A DNA stretch of 64,000 nucleotides. Source: Hippopus hippopus (lineage: Eukaryota; Mollusca; Bivalvia; Cardiida; Cardiidae). How positions within the stretch are numbered: position 1 is the stretch's first letter; the number at the start of each line of letters is the position of its first letter. The notes under the pieces were generated by a model. That model did not search any database. It saw nothing but the letters and a program-made list of their open reading frames with translations, and had not been told where the DNA came from. Made by a program: the position numbers and the translations under genes. Positions 1 through 12,600 of the stretch are shown in pieces. The stretch is from NCBI GenBank assembly GCA_946811185.2, contig OX328101.1, positions 28,628,122 through 28,692,121 on the forward strand. The letters run 5' to 3'.

Positions 1-246
1 AAAAGGGGGCTTCTTGCATCTGCAAAAAGTATCGACCCAGGTCATCCTGCGCAGTCTGCGCAGGCTGACCTGGGCCGAAATTTTACGCTATTGGTCAATT
101 TTCTGTATGTCCAAGGACTAGTCTAACTCATGTTTAAGTTGGTTGTTTAAAAAAGTGACTGTTATGGGTCCTAAGTATGTGGTGTCTTGCTCGGTATGAT
201 GGATTACGGAAATGCATTAAGCCCCCTTTTGCCAGAGCATGGCTCA
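1..246 (+). mobile_element. F2 element, cut by the window edge
   Basis: AAAAGGGGGCTTCTTGCATC, then hairpin GTCATCCTGCGCAGTCTGCG followed by CAGGCTGACCTGG, ending TTTTGCCAGAGCATGGCTCA. It occupies the intron after FIG4 exon 18. Confidence 0.85.
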
Positions 247-465
247 TTTACTGTTTTACTATTAAGAAATAAGAACCCATTTGCAGCAATAGGCCCTCTC
301 CCTTAGTTACAACAAATTGCATAACTAAAGTGTGTCTTTGTTGAATTTGCATTAGCAGAAATTTCAAAAACATACAAGTTTACTTTTTTTCAAACAATTC
401 TGTGTTTCTATTTTATCATGTGGTTAGGCAAACAAAATTCTAAAATGTAAATGTTGTCGTTTTAC

Positions 466-607
466 CTATGAGAATGAGCCATGGTGGAACAGTAAAGATC
501 ATCCAATGTTGTCAACTCAAAAGGTTTATAATACTCATAAAACATGTCCACTTCCTCACTAGGTGGATGTGTTTTAACCTTTGTGGTACAGTCTTCTTTC
601 TTGTGTT
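466..607 (-). CDS. FIG4: FIG4 exon 18 (residues 645-692), last exon seen
   Basis: Encodes [20 protein letters not shown], then [20 protein letters not shown] and MAHSHR, corresponding to FFRPYELSSFDDTFCLAM of human. Joins exon 17 in phase 1 with nearly the spacing of human Fig4, so no exon need be missing between them. Donor GTAAAA, phase 2; the remaining exons are left of base 1. Confidence 0.88.
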
Positions 608-3600
608 CTGAAAAATTAACTTAAATGTTTATCAAATAAACAAGCCATTTGCTTTTAAACCTTCAAAAGTCAGGAGCTTTTGAATACACGTACATTGTGG
701 GAGGAGAAATTTTGTCACAACATTTTCCTGTCATTTCAGCAATACCAATAGCATTTCTCCTGTGTGCTCTGAAGAGGTTATAGGTTTAACTCTTTACCAA
801 AGACAATCTGTTAATCCTGTCCAAATTGAAAGCGTTTGCAGACGACAAAATAAATATGACTCAAAACTGAAATTTGTTTTTGGAAGGGTAAAAAGCATTG
901 TAGGAAAAGGAGAAAATGCTGGTTACCAGCATTTCCTCCTTTTCCCACAATTTTTTCAAAATATTTCTCATTAAGTGTAATTATGGGCTGAGATTGTGTG
1001 GTAAAGGTTTAAGCGACGTAACAAGCTGTCTCAGTATATATAATGACTTTTTCATTCACTTCCCTTTAACCCTTTACTGTACAATTCCCACTTTTAACCA
1101 CCATAAGGAAGGTGACTTTTGACAACATTGTGGGAAAATGAGAAAATGCTGGTAACCAGCATTTTCTTCTTTTCCCATAATGTTTTCTACCACTCCAAGA
1201 ATAAATTTAGATTCCAAAAATGTTTTCTACCACTCCAAGAATAAATTTAGATTCTTGAGTCACATCTATTTTGTCATCTACAAATGCTTTCAATTTGAGC
1301 AAGTATAAAATTTTGTTGTTTGGTAAAGAGTTAATGCAATCATACTGCAGATATCCCTGAATTTAAAGCCATGTGTGTTACTAACTGAGGCCTAACAAAA
1401 AAATATCTGTCTGTAGAGTTTCGATCCAAGGTGATGTAGGAAGGCTAGGTAGGGATTTTTTTCCCCCAGAAATTTTTTACATGGACCATGTACAGAAATC
1501 ACACCCAACAGATTTTTTTTTTCAGCTGTAGCTTAAAAAGTTTAGGGTCGGCAGCATTTTCTAGGTACAGTTTGAAAACCCTAAACACTGATATTTTTTT
1601 GATAGACCTGAGTTACCAAGCTCAGCTCTACCTAAAAAAGGCTTGGAATTGCTTGGAATCGCATGTGTTTGTTTAAATTGTGTTTGTTAAACTGTGGTAT
1701 TTTGTGGCTACAAACAGTATTTCAGTCACATCATGGCAACAGCTCACAAATTCATATCTTTCTGTGACTTTTCTTCTTCATAACTCTTTATCACACAATT
1801 CTGTGTTTTAACAGACCTGAGGAAGAAGCCTTTTGAAAACATTGTGGGAAAAGGAGAACATGCTAGTAACCAGCATTTTCAGCTTTTCCAAAAATGTTTT
1901 CAACCATTACAAGACAACTCCCTTTATTTTAACAATGCTGAATTTACAAGCAACAAATGCTTTCGATTCGGATAAGTCTAAAATTTTGTGGTTTGGTAAC
2001 GAATTACATGTAATTCCTACATTTCATTTCATCTTTTCAGCAACTACATATCTAAACCTTTCTTCTGCCTTACAAATATATATTCAACTTTTTTTTTAAA
2101 ATAGCAAAGTGGAGTGCAACAACAATTAAAGACAGATTTGGTCATTTCAGTTTCAGGTAGTGGACGGTGTAGATCCCTGACCTGGTTATTGACCCATGCC
2201 ATCTACAAAAGCTATTGCAGCTGTTCTTGGCAATTAAAAATTTAACTCTTTGCCAAACTGCAGAATTTTAGACTTCTCAAGGTTGCAGATGCACTTGCAG
2301 ATGATAAATTACATGTGTCTCAAATGGTGGCATTTGTCTTAACACTTTACCACTCAATCCCGGGTTTTAACGACCCTGTTGAAAGACGGCTTTTGAAAAC
2401 ATTGTGGGAAAAGGAGAAAATGCTGGTAACCAGCATTTTCTCCTTTTCCCACAATGTTTTCTACCCTATCAAAAACAGAAATCATCATTTGAGTTGCATT
2501 TACTTTGTCATCTGCAAATGCTTTCATTTGGCTGAGTCAAAAATTTTGTCGTGTGGGAAAGGGTTAAACATAGAAGAAAACATTGTCAGAAAAGAAGAAA
2601 ATGGTGGTTTTCCTATAATGTTTTCAAAAGCCTCTTTCCTTAGGTTATTAAAATTTTGGAACAGTTTCGTAAAATGTTCATAACAGAAATTTTGATACAG
2701 TTGTCTGGCTTAAAGTATGATATATTTCACCAGCCTTCCAAGAAATTCACTTGCAGTTGATAACAGAGATATTTGTAATTTTGACAGTTTTCTTCTCTGC
2801 CAAAAAAACTCTTTAACTCTTTACCAAATGACAAAATTTTGGAATAGTCCAAAATTGAAAGCAGTTGCAGACAACAAAATAAATGTGACTCAAAAATTGA
2901 AATTTGTTTTAGGAAAGGTAGAAAGCATTGTGGTAAAAAGAGAAAATGCTGGTTCCCAGCATTTCCCCCTTTTCCCAAAATGTTTTCAAAAGGCTGTTTT
3001 CAGGGTTGTTAAAACTCGGGGTCATATGGTAAAGGGTTAAATAAAGTCACTACAATGATTGAAACAAGCCAGGTATATTACCTTCTTCATACGGTAACGG
3101 GAGACAATCAAACACACAAGGTTCACACCAGTTTGTGTAACTGTGAATAGAATGACAAATTTGATTTTAATAGTGTTTCATATATCACCACCTACTGATG
3201 ACTTTTTTGTCTTAATTCTTCACCATACAATCCTGAGTTATAAGGACCCCAAGCAAAAGGCCTTTTCAAACATTGCAGGACGAGCAGAAAATGCTGATGA
3301 CCTTCATTTTCTCTTTTTCCCACAATGTTTTCAACACTTTTAAAGAAGAATTTCTTAACTTGTGCAACATTTAGTTTATTCTCTGCAAATGCTTTCAATT
3401 TGGACCAGTCTAAAATTTTGCTGTTGGTTACAGAGTTCAAGCAGTGCACTTTTAACACAATTTTTGCATAAAGGGGAAATACTCAAAGAAAAAATCAATT
3501 CCTCCTATTGCAAATGTGTTTTCAAATACTTTCATGTATTGTAGCAAATAATAATATGTATTACCTTCTTCTAGGAACAGCCTTTCCCATAGCTCTTTGA

Positions 3601-6600
3601 TTGTGCAGATAAAAATCAGTGGGTAAGTCCCAAATATTGGGCTCATACTCATTTGGAATATAAAGTCCTAGGAATACATTTGTGGCCTGTTGTTTCTCAA
3701 GGTCTGGAGAGAGAAAAAAAAAAACATTTAATCCTTTGCCAAACAATCACCAGTTTTATTGACCCCTGAAGGAGAAAAAATTTGAAAACACTGTGGGAAA
3801 AGGAGAAAATACTGTTTATCACCATTTTCTCCTTTTCCAACAAAGTTTTTCTTCCATTTGAAAGACATATTTCATATGTTTAGTTACATCGAATTTGTTC
3901 TCTGAAAAAACTTTCAATTTGGACAAGTCTAAGATTTTATTATCTGGTAGACAGTTAAAGCATTATGCATTCTTTTTTTCTTGCAGCTGACAATATTGGA
4001 AAACATTTAGCAAATGGAGCATTAAATTTAGCTTGTTGCCAAATGCATCTGTGTAGATGCTTGTACACAAGTTACTGCTCAATTCATTATAAAATTACAG
4101 ATCATGTCTAAAGGTATGTTAAACAAGTGTTTTCCATACTTGCCTTATAAATGAAAGTTTTAACAAATGAATATTAACAAGGTACATTTATCTTCTTTGA
4201 AACTATTATTTATCAGGAGCATAGCTGCCTGTACGCAAAAATGCAGGTGCGTACATTTTGCAAAAAAAATAAAAAATTTTTGCCTGAAAACATCACCAGA
4301 GGCTATCAAATAGCTTCTACAATTCAAAACTTCTCTTGGGGTAGACCCTCCTATGAGATCTCCCTTTCCTCTCTCGAATTTGCACCTTAGGTAACACCTT
4401 CTGTATTCTTTCTGCATACACTTTATTTTGGGCTAGCTATGCCCCTGTTTACCCATGCTATTTTTTTTGGTCTATTAATTTGATTAACTCTTTACCAAAC
4501 AACAAAATTTTAGACTCGTCGAAATTGAAAGCATTTGCAGACGACATATCAAATTTAGCTGAAATGATGGCAATTGTCTGCGAAATTGTAGAAAACCTTT
4601 TGGGAATAGGAAAAAATGCTGGTTACAAGCATTTTCTCCTTTTCCCACAAGGTTTTCAAAAGGCTATTTCCTCAGGGCCTTTAAAACTCGGGATTATGTG
4701 ATGAAGAGTTAAAAGATTATGAGGCCTTAATTTTGAGAGATTTTGTTTCCATTTTCTAATTGAATTAAAGTCTTCATTTGAAATTTTCTTTATTTTCTAA
4801 AGCACTACCTACACTTACATGCTGAGCGCAATCAAGTTGACCTTGTACTTTTGTGCATGAACCCAGAAATGCTGCCATACTTTCTCTGGGATAAATTCTA
4901 CCCTATAATTAGTTTATGAAGGTTTGTGCTTGACAATGTGAGTCATTGCTTAATTCAGATCATGTTCAACCTTAAAAATTTAGTTGTAATAATAGGTATC
5001 CAAATTTTACTGCAGTATTACCTGAGAATGTGTTGCTATAGTAACGTGACAGGGTCTGTAGAACATCTCTGGAATGGGATTTCCAAGGAGCTATTTTTCT
5101 ATAACCTTCAATTCTATGTACAAGCTGTGATCCGCCATATTGTAAAGCTATAGTGTCACCTTGATCCTCATAAAGCTCCTCCAAAACCCTGAATATTTAA
5201 AGTTTGTTTGTTTGGATGGTGTTTGACAGTTTTAAGCACTATTTCCATTATATAGCAGCTATCAGTGCACTTATTCATACTTTCCTGGAGTTTCTTTTAC
5301 TTGTACTTTACAATACTTTTTCCAAGCCAGTGTTGCTTTCCCACACACTCATATGCAACTTTTGATGGATTTATCATTTAAATGGTGTTTTATGCTGCTT
5401 TCAACATTATTTCAGTCATATAGAGGCAACAGTCTTCATATTTATGTATTTTCTGGGTTTCACCTGTACTAAGCTAAGACTCTGAAGTGCCTTGCTCAAG
5501 GACACTCCCACGGAAAAAAAAAAGAAAAACCAAAGTGCTTCCAGTGAGGCTCAATCTCAAGGTTGTGAATCCTGCACTTTAGTTGTAATCCAAGCAGGAC
5601 CCCTCCTGTCACAATGACTACCATAAAAGTTCATAGACAATCTTGTGTTTCAACGACCCTGATAAAGCTTTTGAAAAAATTGTGGGAAAAGGAGGAAATA
5701 CTGGCACTTGATTTCTACTCCTTAAAAGTAAACATCATTATCTGGGCCAAACTAAATTTGTTATCTGCAGTTGCTTTCATTTAGGGCAAGCCCCAAATTT
5801 TGGTAAGAAATTAAAATATGCATACAATTTGTTATTTCGCACCTTTTATTTTTTTGAAAATCATTTTTTTAGCTTTATTTATGAAATGTCATAAGGGAAA
5901 ATAGAAAAGAATCAACTTAAAATAAATTAGTGGTGCTTAATTAGTTGTTTTCTATACTGTTCAAACTATTGAACAGTCTAGAATTTTAATCCATTTATGA
6001 AACACACTTACAATAAAAAGTTATTCAAAATCTTCTCAGTTCAAATAGTGAAAAGCACTTAACCCTTAACCTGCTCAATAACTGAAATGAAACTTTCTAG
6101 ATGATGGTAAAAATCAAAATATTGCTACTTAAAAGTTATTTGATGGGGGAAAACTATCTCTTCATCGGACGATGTAGATCAACGATCAGACTGCCCGCAA
6201 AAAGTCCTTGAGTCACGCTTAGCAGCCTACAGATTAAGATTCATGGCAATAGACATGTTCATCACAAAGTATGCAGGATACCTACTTTAAACAATCTGTA
6301 TCAAAATCCAAGTCTGGTGCAGTCAATACTCCCAAGGCACAAAGCTGAAAGTAATTTATTTGAAAATAAACAAATCTATAATTTGGAAATAAAAACTCTA
6401 CTGAAAATCAAAGTAAGCAAGAAAATTACTTTTTCTTTCAACTAACCTAATATTCATGCAATAACACCTATGCGAAATTTTTTTTGATATACCACGGATA
6501 TCTATAGAACAATTTTTGACATATCAAGGATATTTATAGAACATGAATGAATTTTCTGCCAATAAACATCACATTTTATGGCACAGTAAACATCATTCAT

Positions 6601-9600
6601 GATGTCATTATTACAGCTAATCCATATCCATTTCATCTGCAAATATCGCTAAATTTGTGTTTTCATTGTTAGAAATGATAACCAGCAAAAAATCAGATGT
6701 TAAAAGATAAATAGTATATGAAAACATTATGTACGTATTCTCTATTTATATCCTAATCACAACTTTTTCAACCTCAGATATAAGATGTGTTCAATTTGTA
6801 TGACAATGAAATACCTGACCTTTCAAATAAACAGTAATCATCTTGAGACCTGTATCTATTCCTACTGTTTTAGACTTGCCCATATTGAAAAACATTTACA
6901 GAGGAAAAATTGATGATGATGATGAATAGCGTTTTAAGGCCCGTCGACAACTTAGGTCATATTGGGCGCACTTACTTAGTAAACAATAATGCGAGGTGAA
7001 AATAACATACATGTGCAACAACATAAGACAAACATGATAAATGAGGAATGGACGACACACAAAATGATGCCCCTTTTGTCGCCTTTTACGACATGCATGC
7101 TGTCACTTTTGTTCCGCCAGATGAAATGGCAGATGTGACGATCGCGGGACTGCAGTGGTTTATTCTTATACCCCCGATTAAACCACACGGGGTCCCACAG
7201 GCCAATTGATTCCCATTCCAAACCCTATTTACATCGAGAAAAAAATACAGGATTTGGAATAAGAACTACCCAGCCTGCTGCAGTCCTACGAATTACGAGG
7301 AAAGCAGCCGTTTGTCTCTAATTTTAGTCGCCTTCTACGACATGCCATAGAGAAAGGCCGAGGTTGAAACATTACAAGATAAATATTAGTTCATGCCCTG
7401 CAGTAAACACCTTTTAAAAAAACTGAAAGAAACAGAGCAACATTTAATATCAATGACTAACTTATAAATTTCTTTTCAAACAAAGCTTTTTTTCTTAAAG
7501 TTACCAAAATCAGCTAGGTTAAATAGCCCTTGATAGAAAAATTAACCCTTCATCAAATGACAAAATTATACACCAATCCAAATCAATCCAAATCAAAAGC
7601 ATTTGAAGAAGACAAATTCAATTTACCTCATATAACAAGAATTGCCTTTGAGATAGTAGACAACATTGTGAAAAAAAGGAGAAATTCTGGTAACCGGCAT
7701 TTTCTATAATGTCTTCAAAAGCTTTCTTCTTCAGAGTTGTGAAACCACAGGATTGTTTTGTAAAGGGTAAATAGTGACAAGATGACAAAATTTTAGTCTT
7801 GTCTAAACTGAAAAAAATTGCAGACTTCAAATCAAACGTGACTCAAACTATACAATTTGTCTAAGAAAGGGTAGACAACTATGTGGAAATAGGAGAAAAT
7901 GCTGGTTACCAGCATTTTCTCCTTTTTCCATAATATTTACAAACTTATCTTCATCAGGGTCTTTAACAGTCTAAATGTTTTGGTACAGGATATGTATACA
8001 TACCTGATAAGCCAAAGCACATTTACTGACAGCAAACTGAGCAGTATTTGTTCTGTCCAAACAGTCCACACAGTTTGTTCTAACCACACCTGTCTGTCTG
8101 CTCCCTGTACTGGTCTTGTGACCTAACATACCCTCAAATCTGAAAACCAACACCTTTACCTTTGTCACATAATCCTGTGTAGTAACAACCCGTCGAAAGA
8201 AGGCTTCTGTTAACATTGTGAAAAATGCTAAAAATACTGGTAACAACGTTTTGTACCCTTTCAAAGATAAATTTTAATATTAAAGACATGTTTAACCCTT
8301 TACAAGATGACAAAATTTCAGACTTGTCCAAACTGAAAGCATTTGAAGATGACAATTTTAATGTGGCTCAAAAGGTGCAATCTTTCTTTGATAGGGTAGA
8401 AAACGTTGTGGGAAAAGGAGAAAACGCTGGTCACCAGCGTTTTCTCCTTTACCCACAAAGTTTTCAAAAGGCTTCTTTTCCAGGGTCATTAAAAGTCAGC
8501 ATTGTATGATAAAGGGTTAATTTGTTACATTCAAACTGGAAAAGTCTAAAGTTTTGTTATATGGTAAAGAGTTTACCTGAACCTTCACAATTATTTTCAA
8601 AAGACATACGAAAAAATGTCACTCTCCTTTTCACACAAAGTTTTCTACTGTTTCACAGGCAATTTCCTGTATTTCAGTCATCTTTATTTTCTTGCAAATG
8701 CTTTTGAATTTGACAAGTCTAAAATTTCGTTGTCTGATATAAAGTACATTCAGTCTGCTACAGTTCTTTTTGGGGGTCATTACAATATTTTACAAAAAAT
8801 TTTCTGTATGAAATACTACATCAACTTGAGATTTTAGTATACAAAACCAAGCAAGTATATAGAATGAAAAAGCCTTAAAAAGCCTTAAAACCTCTAGATG
8901 CTGTTTAAGACAGTATTGATGGAGGAAAGACGGCTCAAAACATCTTTTCTATTGTCTAACTACACTGTCTAACATCATTCAGTTTATCACTTCTGAAAGC
9001 CACATGCTTTTCTTATAGACAGAAGATACCTGTGTAATTAGTTTACTGCTCGAACAGTTAAGCTTAATACTAACCACAATTTTTCTGAATATAAATAAAA
9101 AGACAAGTCTATTCTGTCTGTTCTCTTCTCTATGAAAGTTTCAAATATTTGTGCAGGCTATGTTGGATGTTCAAATAACTTTTAGAAACAAGAGGACCAT
9201 GATGGTCCTATATCGCTCACCTGAGTAGGCCCTGATCTATCGATGTGGGGCAGAAAATGCAACAATTTGAAATTTGATCAGTCTTGAATTTTGTCATTAT
9301 TACCATGGATACGAGTTACAGACTAATCCAAATGGAAAGTTGTAGCAACAGCTGATCATATCATCAAAAGGGCAACATAAATCTAATTTGAGTAAAAAAG
9401 GGTACAAAACATTGATTGTAATTGATTACGTTACCAGCATTTACAACTTTTTCTTTTACCTTATTTCCATACTATGGCCAAAATTTGAGGTATTTTGGTA
9501 AAGGGCCACTAGATGATTTTACATGCCAAATATCAAAGCTCTAGCCCTTACGGTTTGGGACAAGGAGATTTTTAAAGATTTCCTTCTTTATCTCTATGTG

Positions 9601-12600
9601 AAATCCGAGAACCCACAACATAGGGCCAAATTTGAAACTAGAGCCATAATTTGAAGTATTTTGGTAAAGGGCCACTAGATGATGCTACATGCCAAATATG
9701 AAAGCTCTAGCCCTTACAGTTTGGGACAAGGAGATTTTTAAAGATTTCCTTCTTTATCTCTATGTGAAATCCGAGAACCCACAGCATAGGGCCAATTTCC
9801 ACACTAGGGCCATAATTTGAAGTATTTTGGTAAAGGGCCACTAGATGATGCTACATGCCAAATATGAAAGCTCTAGCCCTTACAGTTTGGGACAAGAAGA
9901 TTTTTAAAGTTTTTTCTTTCGGTTGCCATGGCAACCAGAGTTCTTCATGCAATTCAAATCTTTGAAGTATTCTGAAAGTGAATCACCTAAGGATCATTTC
10001 TGTGAAGTTTCATTGAAATCTGATTGGCGGTTTAGGAGGAGAAGATTTTTTTGTAATTGTGGACGGACGGACAGACGGACGGACTGACGGACGACGGACA
10101 TTGACCGATCACAATAGCTCACCTTGAGCACTTCGTGCTCAGGTGAGCTAATAATACAAAGAACAAACATTTGAAAGAAGATAAAGTATCGCTTTTCTGC
10201 ATTCTAACACTGTTTGGAAAGAGTATAATTACTTTTGTATAGCCAATACTCCCTTTCCCTCAAACTTTTCCAAACCTGTGAAATGCACAGGTGTAAAAAT
10301 TGTATTTGTACGATAACAGGATAAGAAACTACTGGGTGTACAAGTATTTTACTGCCAAAGATTCCAAAAATCTGCTTTTCAAGCCAGAATGGTGGACGAA
10401 AAGCCCTGCGAGCTTCACACAGTTTATAGATATCTTTGCCAGTCTGTCTAGAACTTAGTAAATTTTTCTGTGTTATGATAACAAAAGGGCCGCAATGGCC
10501 TTAGGCTGCTCATCTGAGACTTTGTAATTCTGAGATAAGAGCAAGTTCATCCAAATTTCATTTTTTACCATATACATCACTTGCTATATCAAATTTCTAT
10601 TCACTTTACCTATACCACTCTTTCTAGCATATTTGTTACAAAACTGATAGATGTTTTAAGTCTTACTGTTCTTGGTCCCAAAAATCTGCCTTCAAACCAG
10701 AGTAGTAGAAAAAGAATCCTGTATGCTTCACACAGTTCCTAGATATCTTTGCCAGTCTGTCTAATACACTGTTACTTTTACTGTGAAAAAAAGTGGAAAC
10801 AGAGAAGTGAAATTTTATCTTAAAGGTAATGGATCTGCCATTGATTCAGTTGATTTATTCTAATGCTGTTTTTATCAGCACTGCAATTATGTTATCATGG
10901 CCGGTGCAGCTACACGTTTTACTGATTATTCTTAACAAATCATTACTTCTGCAAACAATACAAGTGTAATTGTCTTTTTCTCTTTTTTGTCTTGCAGCAG
11001 ACCAACCCTGAGGAAAAAGGCTTTTGAAAACACTGTGGAAAAAAAAAAAACAAGAGCACCAAACGTGAGTGCCAACGCTTGGCTGCAGTTGCTTTTAAAG
11101 ATGGTGAAAAAGCTATGTAGAAAAAGGCGCATAACTCTGTCAAAACAATTTGGAAGGTTATCTGCCATACTAGAATGGGTTCCCCTTTTGAGTATAAACA
11201 ACTATTCCAAGTTTGCAGTAAATTTTTTAAGAAATGACAGACCTATTAGAAAAAGGTTGATTTTTCAGTGAAACTTTTAAGTCAAAAAGGGCCTTGAATA
11301 TGTCCAAAATATCTTAATGTTTACCTGCCCCTATTTGATAGGTTCCCCTTTTGATAATTAACAAATACTCTAAGTTTGATATAAATATCTTCAATAATGA
11401 AAGACATGTTATAAAAAGTTTCATATTTTTGCATGACAATTACACAGACAACGCAGACTCTGTGGAATTGAGACCTGTATGATTTAAAAGCTTGGTCTGA
11501 GAGAGAGAGAGAGATACAGAGACAGATACAGAGAGATGGGGAGGAAGGGTTGTACCTCTTTGTATAGTGAGCCATATCAAACCCAATGTATAAGATATTT
11601 TTGTCTGGAGGTAAAAACTGATTCAAAAAGGATTTACAATTCTTGAATTCTTCACACAGTAGACTCTCATGTGGCCGCTTTTCTCTTCTCTGAAAGTAAA
11701 AATCAAGGACAGCATTTATTCATTTAACTGTTTGCCAAACAATCCCGTTTTTTAGCCACCCTGAGAAAGAAGCCTTACAAAAGCATGATGGAGAAATGAG
11801 ATGCAGGTTACTAGCAATAATATTAACTTACAATGATTTTTATCTGGTCAAAGGCCTTTAGTTCATTTATATAACATTCAGATAAGTAATCTGTAGGTGT
11901 TTTCAATATGGAAGAGTTTGAATTAGTTGTTTGGGAAAGGGCTAATTTAAAATTCAAAACTAGCCATCTGATTAGCTGATATGCTGTGTTTTAGCCTATC
12001 AGATTGATTGCTTTAAGATTAAAAATTGGAACGATGTTAAAAATGGTTTGTAAATTAGAACTCTTAACCCTTTAACACACAATACCGACTTTCAATGACC
12101 CTTGAGAAAGAAGACTTTTGAAAATATTGTGGGAAAAGGAGAAAATGCTGGTAACCAGCATCTTCTCATTTTCCTACAATGTTTTTTATCCTCCGGAAAA
12201 TAATTTTCAATTTTGAGTTACATTTATGTGTGGCCTGCAAATGCTTTTAATTCGGACAGGTCTAAAATTTTATCGTGTGGTAAAGGGCTAAGTGTTCATT
12301 GATTAAAATATAAGTATTAACCCTTACACAGCTCAATAAACCATTCATTTTGTAAAAGAGACCCAATTAGAGGAATTAGTTTAGCTCAAAGATCAGCCTG
12401 CACAAAATGAGCTGTCATGTCTTGATATAAACTTGATGCAGTCAAGGAAATATTATAACCAAATTGGTAGAGTTGCTCATAGCGAGCAATTTCTCTATCT
12501 TTCACAATGTTTTAACTCTTTCCAAATAACAAAATTTCAGACTGGTCCAATTCAAAGCATTTGCAAATGGCAAATTAATTGTGGCTAATAAAATGACATT

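Noticed and set aside
607..3082. A missing FIG4 exon between exons 17 and 18
   Set aside because: The two exons join in phase 1 and the distance between conserved blocks is within two residues of human Fig4. A candidate at 2715-2810 breaks phase.
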